Source: an uncultured Bacteroides sp.
GTDB taxonomy: Bacteria; Bacteroidota; Bacteroidia; Bacteroidales; Bacteroidaceae
Length of the DNA: 6,546 nucleotides
Direction: 5' to 3'
Assembly: GCA_947071285.1 (NCBI GenBank)
Contig: CAMTFK010000254.1
Span: forward strand, 1 to 6,546
The notes under the pieces are model-generated. The model searched no databases. It saw nothing but the letters and a program-made list of their open reading frames with translations, and was not told the origin of the DNA. The position numbers and the translations under genes were made by a program. Shown in pieces: positions 1 to 6,546 of this stretch (positions are counted from its first letter, which is position 1; the number at the start of each line of letters is the position of its first letter).

Positions 1-69
1 GTATATACAATCACATTTTGAGAAATATTTAAAATTTTACGGTGAATAGGGGTTTATAGAGGCATAATC

Positions 70-777
70 TTACATTTTCAAATAAAACTCTTTTGTCAAT
101 GCAATATATTCAGGGGTGAATTGATTGTGTTCCACTTCAATGCATAAAGTTTCTTCTATGCACTCTTTTTCTTGAAGACTGAATGAGATAAGCACTCTTC
201 GGCATGGTTTTCCGGGTTTTGTAAAAACACGAAGACGGCGGGAAAGATATAGCTTGTATTTCCAAGCGGTGTCAATCGCCAGTTTCTCTATTTCAGCAGG
301 AATAATGATGCATACCCTTCCCTGTTCGCAAAGCAGTTGGGCTGAACGCTGAAAAAGCAATTCGTAATTCAGCTCGCAGGTGTGTCGTGCCATATTTCGC
401 TGTTTGTCAGGACAATTTAAAGCATCAACAAAATAAGGAGGGTTAGAAACAATCAGATTATATTTGTTTTTTGCTTGAAATAAACGGAAATCATTACAGA
501 TAACATCAATTCTATCTGCCCACGGCGAGCGTATGGCATTTAGTTTAGCCTGAGCGCTTGCAGTTTCATCTATCTCTACGGCTGTAATTTGTGCTTGTGG
601 ATTTCGCTGAGCTAACATTAAAGCTATCAATCCAGTACCAGTCCCCACATCAAGGATTTGGAAGACGTTTTCCGCTGCTGACCAAGCGCCCAGAAGTACT
701 CCGTCTGTGCCTACTTTCATGGCGCACTTATCATGCCATATGGTAAATTGTTTGAACTGAAAAAAAGAATTCGACAT
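70..777 (-). CDS. trmN6: tRNA1(Val) (adenine(37)-N6)-methyltransferase, TrmN6/YfiC family
   Basis: Predicted cytoplasmic SAM-dependent enzyme that methylates N6 of A37, next to the anticodon of tRNA-Val. The 235-aa product is close in length to E. coli TrmN6 (YfiC, about 245 aa). Visible signatures are the family N-terminus FKQFTIWHDKCAMKVGTDG (residues 8-26), SAM-binding motif I DVGTGTG (43-49), the acidic end of strand beta2 VEID (67-70), and the N6-adenine methyltransferase motif NPPY (112-115). The early CAMKVGTDG block separates this family from general N6 methylases. The start ATG (777-775) lies just before the conserved N-terminus, so it needs no adjustment. The gene stands alone, diverging from lon, with a likely promoter at 801-834. 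Family assignment comes from motifs. The exact tRNA substrate is inferred from the E. coli enzyme and could differ in this phylum. Confidence 0.93.
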   Translation of the reverse strand: MSNSFFQFKQFTIWHDKCAMKVGTDGVLLGAWSAAENVFQILDVGTGTGLIALMLAQRNPQAQITAVEIDETASAQAKLNAIRSPWADRIDVICNDFRLFQAKNKYNLIVSNPPYFVDALNCPDKQRNMARHTCELNYELLFQRSAQLLCEQGRVCIIIPAEIEKLAIDTAWKYKLYLSRRLRVFTKPGKPCRRVLISFSLQEKECIEETLCIEVEHNQFTPEYIALTKEFYLKM

Positions 778-800
778 ACTTTATGCTTGTTATTCGAGGA

Positions 801-834
801 CAAAAATAGGCAAAGTCGAGAATATTATGACAAA
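801..834 (-). promoter_or_regulatory. Probable Bacteroides-type promoter of trmN6
   Basis: Read on the minus strand, TTTG (834-831) is followed after 22 bp by TATTTTTG (808-801), which matches the Bacteroides -7 consensus TAnnTTTG. The spacer is one base longer than the usual 19-21. Transcription would begin near 794-797, giving a leader of about 20 nt before the ATG at 777. This is a motif match only. Confidence 0.5.
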
Positions 835-870
835 TTTGGCACTGTTTTTGTCTTTTTATATAAAAGGTGC

Positions 871-900
871 TTTATATTAATGAAGAATAGATTAACTTTG
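871..900 (+). promoter_or_regulatory. Probable Bacteroides-type promoter of the lon-tgt-lptG operon
   Basis: A perfect -7 match, TAACTTTG (893-900), has TTTA (871-874) 18 bp upstream in place of the -33 TTTG. Transcription would start near 904-907, leaving a leader of about 45 nt before the lon ATG at 951. The leader ends in an A-rich stretch (939-950) and not a classical Shine-Dalgarno, as is common in Bacteroides. A 12-nt AT palindrome (854-865) sits immediately upstream. No CIRCE-type heat-shock operator is visible. Confidence 0.55.
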
Positions 901-950
901 CAGGCGCTTTATAAGCCCTGTCAGTATGACATAAACTTAAAAAGAAAGAA

Positions 951-3431
951 ATGAAGAAAAGACTTTACCTGGAAGATACAGAAGAGAGAGAAGGAAATGC
1001 TTTCTCGGTGATTGCTGATTTTGAGGGGAATGAAGAACAATTGATGGATATTGAGGTTAATGAAATCCTACCGATATTGCCTTTGCGGAATATGGTTTTA
1101 TTTCCGGGCGTGTTTATGCCGGTATCTGTGGGGAGAAAAACATCCATGAAATTGGTCCGTGAAGCTGAAAAGAAAAGTGCATATATAGGTGTGGTTTGTC
1201 AGAAGCTGGCAGACACGGAAGTCCCTTTAATGGAGGATTTGCATACCATTGGTACGGTAGGTAAGATTATACGTATCCTGGAAATGCCTGACCAGACGAC
1301 GACTGTCATTTTACAAGGTGTCAAACGCATGGAGCTAAAAGAGATCGTTGACACAGTTCCCTACCTGAAAGGACGAGTAAAAGCATTGGAAGAAGATATT
1401 CCGGACAAAAGTGATAAAGAGTTCCATGCATTGGTAGAAGCTAGCAAGGATTTGACTATCCGGTTTATCAAGTCATCCGATATGTTTCAGCAAGACTCGG
1501 CATTTGCCATCAAGAACATTACTAACCCAATGTTTCTGGTAGATTTCATCTGTACTAATCTTCCATTGAAGAAAGATGAAAAAGTTGAATTGCTACGTAT
1601 CGACTCATTGCGGGCCCGTACTTATCGCTTATTGGAAATTCTGAATCGGGAAGTACAACTTGCTGAAATTAAGGAGTCCATACAGATGCGTGCACGGGAA
1701 GATATAGACCAGCAACAACGCGAATATTTCCTGCAACAACAGATTAAAACTATTCAGGATGAACTGGGTGGCGGCGGTCAGGAGCAGGAAATAGAAGAAA
1801 TGCGCCGTAAGGCTGCCTCTATCAAATGGAGTGCGGAAGTGAGGGAAACTTTTATTAAGGAGTTGGATAAACTGGAACGTACTCATCCGCAATCTCCCGA
1901 TTATAGCGTGCAGCTTAATTATCTGCAAACTATGCTTAGCTTGCCGTGGGGAGTGTATACTACGGATAATCTGAATCTGACAAATGCAGAAAAAACCTTG
2001 AATAAAGACCATTATGGTCTGGAAAAGGTAAAAGAACGTATTTTGGAGCACTTGGCGGTATTGAAGTTGAAAGGTGATATGAAGTCGCCTATCATTTGCT
2101 TGTATGGTCCTCCGGGGGTTGGTAAAACTTCTTTGGGGCGTTCGATTGCTGCTGCATTGAAGCGGAAATATATCCGTATGTCATTAGGTGGTGTGCATGA
2201 TGAAGCAGAAATCCGCGGACACCGTAAGACGTATATCGGAGCAATGCCGGGACGTATTATCAAGAGTTTGATTAAAGCCGGTTCTTCCAATCCGGTCTTT
2301 ATTCTGGATGAGATAGATAAGGTCAGTTCCGACCGTCAGGGAGATCCCTCTTCTGCCCTGCTTGAGGTGCTTGATCCGGAACAGAATACGACATTCCATG
2401 ATAATTTCCTGGATGTGGATTATGATTTGTCTAGGGTAATGTTTATCGCTACGGCAAATAATCTGAATACTATTCCCGGACCGTTGCTCGACCGCATGGA
2501 ATTGATTGAAGTAAGTGGTTATATCACTGAAGAAAAAATAGAGATTGCCCGCCGCCATCTGGTCCCGAAAGAATTGGAAGCCAACGGTATGAAGAAAAAC
2601 GATATTAAGATACCGAAGAATACGCTGGAAGCTATTATCGAGTCGTATACTCGTGAGAGCGGTGTGCGCGAATTGGAGAAGAAGATTGGCAAAGTGCTTC
2701 GTAAATCAGCTCGTCAGTATGCTACGGATGGTTATTTTGCAAAGCAGGAAATCAAACCGGCAGATTTGTATGAATTCCTTGGTGCACCGGAGTATACCCG
2801 CGATAAGTATCAGGGCAATGAGTATGCTGGTGTAGTGACCGGTCTGGCATGGACTGCCGTAGGTGGAGAAATTCTTTTCGTGGAAACCAGTCTGAGTCGT
2901 GGAAAGGGCGGACGTCTGACACTGACTGGAAATCTGGGTGACGTGATGAAAGAATCTGCGATGTTGGCTTTGGAATACATCAAAGCACATGCTTCTTTAC
3001 TGAGTCTGGATGAAGAAATCTTTGATAACTGGAATATCCATGTGCATGTACCCGAAGGTGCCATACCTAAGGATGGACCATCGGCAGGTATCACCATGGC
3101 TACCTCCCTCGCTTCTGCTCTTACCCAGCGTAAGGTGAAAGCTAACCTTGCTATGACAGGTGAGATTACGCTTCGCGGCAAAGTGCTTCCTGTAGGGGGC
3201 ATCAAAGAAAAAATTCTGGCTGCCAAACGTGCCGGTATCAAAGATATTATCCTGAGCGAGGAGAATCGCAAGAATATTGATGAGATACAGGAACTCTACC
3301 TCAAAGGATTGACTTTCCACTATGTGAAAGATGTGAAAGAGGTGTTTGCCATTGCGCTGACCAATGAAAAGGTAGCCGATGCCATCGACCTGTCCGCAAA
3401 GAAAGAAAAGACAGAAAAGAAAGCAGAATGA
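951..3431 (+). CDS. lon: ATP-dependent endopeptidase Lon (LonA type)
   Basis: Cytoplasmic AAA+ serine protease, expected to form a hexamer that unfolds and degrades damaged and regulatory proteins. The 826-aa product is about 40 residues longer than E. coli Lon. Order of parts: an acidic N-terminal leader (1-38); the LON substrate-binding domain from LPILPLRN (40-47) to about 245; a glutamine-rich helical, probably coiled-coil segment (about 245-290); and the AAA+ module with Walker A GPPGVGKT (386-393), Walker B ILDEID (451-456) and a likely arginine finger in LLDRM (R515). The protease domain has catalytic Ser711 in KDGPSAG and Lys754 in GGIKEK, with the same 43-residue spacing as Ser679/Lys722 of E. 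coli. All catalytic residues are present, so it should be active. The tail (about 814-826) is rich in Lys and Glu. It is the first gene of its operon, and its TGA overlaps the tgt ATG by 4 nt. Confidence 0.98.
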   Translation: MKKRLYLEDTEEREGNAFSVIADFEGNEEQLMDIEVNEILPILPLRNMVLFPGVFMPVSVGRKTSMKLVREAEKKSAYIGVVCQKLADTEVPLMEDLHTIGTVGKIIRILEMPDQTTTVILQGVKRMELKEIVDTVPYLKGRVKALEEDIPDKSDKEFHALVEASKDLTIRFIKSSDMFQQDSAFAIKNITNPMFLVDFICTNLPLKKDEKVELLRIDSLRARTYRLLEILNREVQLAEIKESIQMRAREDIDQQQREYFLQQQIKTIQDELGGGGQEQEIEEMRRKAASIKWSAEVRETFIKELDKLERTHPQSPDYSVQLNYLQTMLSLPWGVYTTDNLNLTNAEKTLNKDHYGLEKVKERILEHLAVLKLKGDMKSPIICLYGPPGVGKTSLGRSIAAALKRKYIRMSLGGVHDEAEIRGHRKTYIGAMPGRIIKSLIKAGSSNPVFILDEIDKVSSDRQGDPSSALLEVLDPEQNTTFHDNFLDVDYDLSRVMFIATANNLNTIPGPLLDRMELIEVSGYITEEKIEIARRHLVPKELEANGMKKNDIKIPKNTLEAIIESYTRESGVRELEKKIGKVLRKSARQYATDGYFAKQEIKPADLYEFLGAPEYTRDKYQGNEYAGVVTGLAWTAVGGEILFVETSLSRGKGGRLTLTGNLGDVMKESAMLALEYIKAHASLLSLDEEIFDNWNIHVHVPEGAIPKDGPSAGITMATSLASALTQRKVKANLAMTGEITLRGKVLPVGGIKEKILAAKRAGIKDIILSEENRKNIDEIQELYLKGLTFHYVKDVKEVFAIALTNEKVADAIDLSAKKEKTEKKAE

Positions 3432-4558
3432 CATTTGATTTACAATATACAGACAGTAAAAGTAACGCGCGTGCAGGACTGATTACTACTGACCACGGGC
3501 AGATAGAGACACCTATTTTTATGCCGGTAGGTACTGTGGGAACAGTGAAAGGCGTGCATGTAACCGAACTGAAAGAAGATATCGAGGCGCAGATTATATT
3601 AGGTAACACTTATCATCTATATCTGCGTCCGGGATTGGATGTACTGGAAAAAGCCGGAGGACTGCATAAGTTCAATGGCTTTGACCGCCCGATGCTGACG
3701 GATAGTGGTGGATTTCAGGTGTTTTCATTGTCAGGTATCCGCAAGCTGCGCGAAGAAGGTGCGGAGTTTCGTTCACATATTGATGGCAGCAAGCATGTCT
3801 TCACCCCTGAAAAGGTGATGGATATTGAACGTACTATTGGTGCGGATATCATGATGGCATTTGATGAATGTCCTCCGGGCGATTCGGACTATGCCTATGC
3901 CAAAAAGTCATTAGGACTGACGCACCGTTGGTTGGACCGTTGTATCCAGCGTTTCAATGAGACGGAGCCGAAGTATGGTTATAATCAATCCCTCTTCCCT
4001 ATTGTTCAAGGATGTGTATATCCCGACCTTCGCAAGCAATCGGCAGAATTCATCGCATCAAAAGGTGCGGATGGCAATGCTATCGGTGGCTTGGCGGTGG
4101 GTGAACCGGTAGATAAAATGTATGAGATGATTGAATTAGTGAATGAAATCCTACCGAAAGACAAACCCCGTTATTTGATGGGGGTAGGTACGCCGGTCAA
4201 TATTCTGGAAGGCATAGAACGCGGTGTGGATATGTTCGACTGCGTGATGCCGACCCGTAATGGACGCAATGGTATGTTGTTCACCAAAGATGGTATTATC
4301 AACATGCGCAATAAGAAATGGGAAACGGACTTCTCTCCTATTGAAGCAGACGGAGCTTCCGCTGTGGATACCTTATATACTAAGGCTTATCTGCGCCATC
4401 TGTTTCATGCACAAGAGTTGTTGGCTATGCAGATTGCTTCCATTCATAATTTGGCATTTTATCTATGGCTGGTGGGTGAAGCCCGCAAGCATATCATTGC
4501 TGGTGACTTCTCTACGTGGAAACCGATGATGGTGAAACGTGTATCTACAAGATTATGA
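3428..4558 (+). CDS. tgt: tRNA-guanine(34) transglycosylase Tgt, lacking the zinc cysteines
   Basis: Exchanges guanine 34 for the queuosine precursor preQ1 in GUN-anticodon tRNAs (Asp, Asn, His, Tyr). It is a cytoplasmic TIM-barrel enzyme, usually a homodimer. The 376-aa length matches E. coli Tgt (375). Visible motifs are DSGGFQVF starting at Asp92 (general acid/base, E. coli Asp89), the substrate-pocket segment GGLAVGE, and MFDCVMPTR with nucleophile Asp271 (E. coli Asp264, Zymomonas Asp280). The odd part is the zinc site. Where E. coli has Cys302, Cys304 and Cys307, this protein has Gly309, Ser311 and Asp314, although the fourth ligand His340 (in SIHNL) and the flanking sequence remain. 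The enzyme therefore probably holds this subdomain together without zinc. The catalytic residues argue that it is bacterial Tgt and is active. The ATG overlaps the lon stop (ATGA), suggesting translational coupling. Confidence 0.97.
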   Translation: MTFDLQYTDSKSNARAGLITTDHGQIETPIFMPVGTVGTVKGVHVTELKEDIEAQIILGNTYHLYLRPGLDVLEKAGGLHKFNGFDRPMLTDSGGFQVFSLSGIRKLREEGAEFRSHIDGSKHVFTPEKVMDIERTIGADIMMAFDECPPGDSDYAYAKKSLGLTHRWLDRCIQRFNETEPKYGYNQSLFPIVQGCVYPDLRKQSAEFIASKGADGNAIGGLAVGEPVDKMYEMIELVNEILPKDKPRYLMGVGTPVNILEGIERGVDMFDCVMPTRNGRNGMLFTKDGIINMRNKKWETDFSPIEADGASAVDTLYTKAYLRHLFHAQELLAMQIASIHNLAFYLWLVGEARKHIIAGDFSTWKPMMVKRVSTRL

Positions 4559-5691
4559 AAAAGCTGAACTGGAAGATAAAAGGTATAAAGCTGCCGGATA
4601 ACTGGAAATGGTTGAAGCGGCTGGACTTCTACATTATAAAGAAGTTCCTCGGGACTTACGTGTTTGCCATTGCATTGATTATTTCGATTGCGGTGGTATT
4701 CGACTTTAATGAAAAGATGGACAGGTTCATGTCGCATGAAGCACCTTGGAATGCTATTGTTTTCGACTATTACCTGAATTTCATTCCTTACTTTGCCAAT
4801 CTGTTCAGTCCGCTGTTTGTATTTATTGCCGTTATCTTCTTTACCTCAAAACTGGCAGAGAACTCGGAAATTATCGCCATGTTCTCTACCGGAATGAGCT
4901 TCAAACGGATGCTTCGACCTTACATGGTGTCGGCAGCCATTATTGCAGTGGTGACTTTCTTTTTAGGTTCCTATGTTATACCCCAGGGCAGTGTGACGCG
5001 TATTAATTTTGAAGATAAATACTATAAGCAACGCAAAAATAATACTGCCCGAAATATTCAGTTAGAAGTTGATTCAGGGGTTATTGCTTACATTGAACGC
5101 TTTGAGGACTACTCCAAAACCGGATATCGCTTTTCATTGGATAAGTTTAAGGACAAACAGTTAGTTTCTCACCTCACAGCCCGTTCTATCACTTACGATA
5201 CGGCTTCCGTGCATAAGTGGATCATCAAGGACTATATGATACGTGAAATGGATGGCATGAAAGAGAGCATTACCAAAGGCGATCGCATTGACAGTACGCT
5301 CTTTATGGAACCTGCCGATTTTTTGATAACAAAAAACCAGCAGGAAATGATGACCAATCCACAGTTAAGTGAATACATTGCCCGTCAGCGACAGCGTGGC
5401 TTTGCTAATATCAAGGAGTTTGAGATTGAATACCACAAGCGTATTGCCATGTCTTTTGCATCGTTTATTCTGACGTTGATAGGTGTTTCTCTTTCTTCGA
5501 AAAAGACAAAGGGCGGAATGGGATTGCACCTGGGTATAGGTTTGGCATTAAGCTTCTCATATATCTTGTTCCAGACGATTGCGTCCACCTTTGCGGTGAA
5601 TGGCAATGTGCCTCCGGTGATTGCCGTGTGGATACCAAACATACTTTATGCATTCATTGCATTTTATCTGTATCAGAAAGCACCGAAGTAA
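4555..5691 (+). CDS. lptG: LptF/LptG (YjgP/YjgQ) family LPS-export permease
   Basis: Inner-membrane permease of the Lpt machine, which extracts lipopolysaccharide from the inner membrane and feeds it to the periplasmic bridge using the LptB ATPase. The 378-aa product has the family layout: three N-terminal membrane segments (about 31-51, 78-97, 122-141), a large periplasmic beta-rich domain (about 143-293), and three C-terminal segments (about 297-314, 323-345, 353-373). The cytoplasmic stretch ENSEIIAMFSTGMSFKRML (102-120) is the typical LptB-coupling region. The ATG at 4555 was chosen because it overlaps the tgt stop as ATGA. A longer GTG start at 4516 would run far into tgt. An in-frame TTG at 4612 would begin directly at KRLDFYI, where family homology starts, so the Lys/Trp-rich first 20 residues are less certain. 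LptF and LptG are paralogues that I cannot separate firmly here. LptG is the commoner label, and a partner gene should lie elsewhere. Confidence 0.92.
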   Translation: MKKLNWKIKGIKLPDNWKWLKRLDFYIIKKFLGTYVFAIALIISIAVVFDFNEKMDRFMSHEAPWNAIVFDYYLNFIPYFANLFSPLFVFIAVIFFTSKLAENSEIIAMFSTGMSFKRMLRPYMVSAAIIAVVTFFLGSYVIPQGSVTRINFEDKYYKQRKNNTARNIQLEVDSGVIAYIERFEDYSKTGYRFSLDKFKDKQLVSHLTARSITYDTASVHKWIIKDYMIREMDGMKESITKGDRIDSTLFMEPADFLITKNQQEMMTNPQLSEYIARQRQRGFANIKEFEIEYHKRIAMSFASFILTLIGVSLSSKKTKGGMGLHLGIGLALSFSYILFQTIASTFAVNGNVPPVIAVWIPNILYAFIAFYLYQKAPK

Positions 5692-5723
5692 AATACTCCG
5701 AAGACGAATTTATAAAAAATAAG

Positions 5724-5770
5724 AAGCCCCTCCCGCTCCTGTGTTACCACAAGTGCGGGAGGGGCTTTTT
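5724..5770. terminator. Bidirectional intrinsic terminator between lptG and the TlpA-like gene
   Basis: A perfect 13-bp GC-rich stem pairs 5724-5736 (AAGCCCCTCCCGC) with 5755-5767 (GCGGGAGGGGCTT). The 18-nt loop can form an inner 4-bp stem (TGTG 5740-5743 with CACA 5748-5751). On the plus strand the stem runs into TTTTT (5766-5770) and ends the lon-tgt-lptG transcript 33 nt after the stop codon. On the minus strand it is followed by a T-rich tract (complement of 5708-5723), so it can also end the converging transcript from 6363-5860. Confidence 0.92.
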
Positions 5771-5859
5771 GTTGTATTCATTTCCTTTTCAAAATCAACT
5801 CCACTTTCGTCTTACAGGTTCTTTAAGTTTTTCATAGCATTATTATGCAGCGAAAACAC

Positions 5860-6363
5860 TTAATTCAAGTAAGCTAAAAGCTCTACGGCAGAGATGTTTT
5901 TGGCTATAATCACACCATTATCATCCAGTAAATAGTTAGTAAATCCCCGGCCTAAGCGATACTTTTTAAAGATGCCGGACGACTCGCCTTTAGTTTCCAC
6001 GAAACAAGTGGGCGTAACTATTTGGTCCTTACGAATGGTTTCCTCGAAGATAGACTGATATTCATCGAATGAAACGGAAACCATTTCCACATTATTATTT
6101 GGAGAAGTTGAGCGAAGCGCATTGCTTAAACTTGCGTTTTGCATCCGGGACTGCGCGTCGTAACTTGCCCAGAAACTGAGTAACACATACTTTCCCTTCA
6201 TACGGGAAAGGTTTTGAGTAGATTGCTCAGTCGACATAGTTTCGATTTTAAAATCAGGGGCTATGTCACCCACATTCAAACCACCGGTTGGTTTGTCTTT
6301 TTCTACGAAAGAAGTCAAGGAACTAATTAGTAATACAACAAAAATCCATTTTACATACTTCAT
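5860..6363 (-). CDS. Exported thioredoxin-fold (TlpA/AhpC-like) protein without CXXC
   Basis: Small protein of 167 aa with an N-terminal hydrophobic export segment (KWIFVVLLISSLTSF, 5-19) behind two lysines. It is probably periplasmic or membrane-anchored. No lipobox cysteine is present: Phe19 follows LTS where a lipoprotein would have Cys. The mature part has the TlpA/AhpC pattern: VGDIAPDF (31-38), the strand GKYVLLSFWAS (57-67), a middle strand VEMVSVSFD (92-100), and a last hairpin YLLDDNGVIIAKN (144-156). The redox site is gone. The usual WCxxC position reads YDAQS, with Asp69 and Ser72 in place of the cysteines, and the expected cis-Pro before the last strand is Phe141. The only cysteine is Cys120. 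It is therefore unlikely to be a thiol oxidoreductase, and a binding or structural role is more plausible, but the substrate is unknown. It converges on lptG and shares its terminator. Confidence 0.85.
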   Translation of the reverse strand: MKYVKWIFVVLLISSLTSFVEKDKPTGGLNVGDIAPDFKIETMSTEQSTQNLSRMKGKYVLLSFWASYDAQSRMQNASLSNALRSTSPNNNVEMVSVSFDEYQSIFEETIRKDQIVTPTCFVETKGESSGIFKKYRLGRGFTNYLLDDNGVIIAKNISAVELLAYLN

Positions 6364-6410
6364 GTAAGGCGGTTTTGGTTAATACTGGTTGATTTACAGG
6401 TGCTTGTTGT

Positions 6411-6427
6411 GACGCTAATTTAGCGTC
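6411..6427. repeat. 17-nt perfect inverted repeat in the TlpA-like gene's leader
   Basis: GACGCTAA and TTAGCGTC (8-bp arms) surround a single central T. In RNA it could form a 6-bp stem with a 5-nt loop. It lies about 48 bp upstream of the ATG at 6363 and downstream of the predicted promoter, so it would be in the 5' leader. No T-tract follows on either strand, which argues against a terminator. It could be an operator for a dimeric regulator or an mRNA hairpin. The role is unknown. Confidence 0.6.
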
Positions 6428-6491
6428 TTATGAAACAAATGTATAACCAACATTTACTAAGATTATAGAACCACTTGTCCTAAATCGGCGT

Positions 6492-6522
6492 CAAAGGTAC
6501 AACATTATTATTAAAAACCAAG
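6492..6522 (-). promoter_or_regulatory. Probable Bacteroides-type promoter of the TlpA-like gene
   Basis: Read on the minus strand, CTTG (6522-6519) is followed after 19 bp by TACCTTTG (6499-6492), a full match to TAnnTTTG at the correct spacing. Transcription would begin near 6485-6488, giving a leader of about 120 nt that contains the inverted repeat at 6411-6427. A second -7-like box, TACATTTG (6443-6436), lies closer to the gene but has no convincing -33 partner. Confidence 0.55.
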
Positions 6523-6546
6523 TGAATGGTTAAAATATTTATGTTA

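Noticed and set aside
1..69. Search for a terminator or gene in the left edge downstream of trmN6
   Set aside because: The stretch is AT-rich with no stem of useful length and no coding signal. It may be the start of a longer spacer that cannot be judged from 69 bases.
906..916. GCTT-TAT-AAGC mini-hairpin in the lon leader
   Set aside because: A 4-bp stem with a 3-nt loop is too weak to call an attenuator or riboswitch.
733..954. Possible small rightward 73-aa gene starting inside trmN6 and running up to lon
   Set aside because: It crosses the divergent promoter region and the trmN6 start, ends in low-complexity lysine-rich sequence, and has no recognisable domain.
2810..3434. Antisense open frames of up to about 150 codons opposite lon
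   Set aside because: They are shadows of lon codon usage: they have no family motifs, no promoter and no upstream signals, and lon is fully accounted for on the plus strand.
1059..4157. A 16-nt identical sequence (AATGAAATCCTACCGA) in lon (1059-1074) and tgt (4142-4157)
   Set aside because: Both copies encode the dipeptide-level coincidence NEILP within conserved coding sequence. There is no flanking similarity, so no repeat element is implied.
4516..4554. Longer GTG start for the LptG-like gene, adding 13 residues
   Set aside because: The extra residues lie wholly inside tgt, while the ATG at 4555 gives the same ATGA overlap as the lon-tgt junction.
5628..5837. Possible 69-aa rightward gene spanning the end of lptG and the terminator
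   Set aside because: It runs through the GC-rich terminator hairpin and overlaps the LptG-like C-terminus in another frame, so it is a chance open frame.

Overview
This window looks like chromosomal DNA of a Bacteroides-type bacterium (phylum Bacteroidota). Three things point there. The encoded proteins have the wording I associate with that genus, including a Tgt without zinc cysteines and the LptF/G N-terminus around LDFYIIKKF. The intergenic regions carry motifs of the Bacteroides primary-sigma promoter type (TAnnTTTG at -7, with TTTG-like boxes at -33). The genes have little recognisable Shine-Dalgarno sequence. This is mostly housekeeping DNA: I see no transposon, CRISPR array, phage gene, tRNA or rRNA.

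Layout: a leftward trmN6-type tRNA methyltransferase gene (70-777) is divided from a rightward operon by a 173-bp divergent promoter region (778-950). The operon is lon (951-3431), tgt (3428-4558) and an LptF/LptG-family permease gene (4555-5691). Both junctions are 4-nt ATGA overlaps, so the three genes are very probably co-transcribed and translationally coupled. A strong GC-rich hairpin at 5724-5767, with T-rich tracts on both sides, ends the operon. It can also serve the converging gene at 5860-6363, which encodes a small exported thioredoxin-fold (TlpA/AhpC-like) protein. That gene has its own 183-bp upstream region, with a likely promoter (6492-6522) and a 17-nt perfect inverted repeat (6411-6427).

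Functionally, the operon joins ATP-dependent proteolysis (Lon), queuosine insertion at tRNA position 34 (Tgt) and LPS export to the outer membrane (LptG-like). The divergent gene adds a second anticodon-loop modification enzyme (m6A37 of tRNA-Val). I found no undescribed multi-gene system. The two most notable points are single-protein anomalies. Tgt has lost all three zinc-binding cysteines while keeping its catalytic aspartates and the zinc-site histidine. The TlpA-like protein has lost both cysteines of the CXXC motif and apparently the cis-proline as well.
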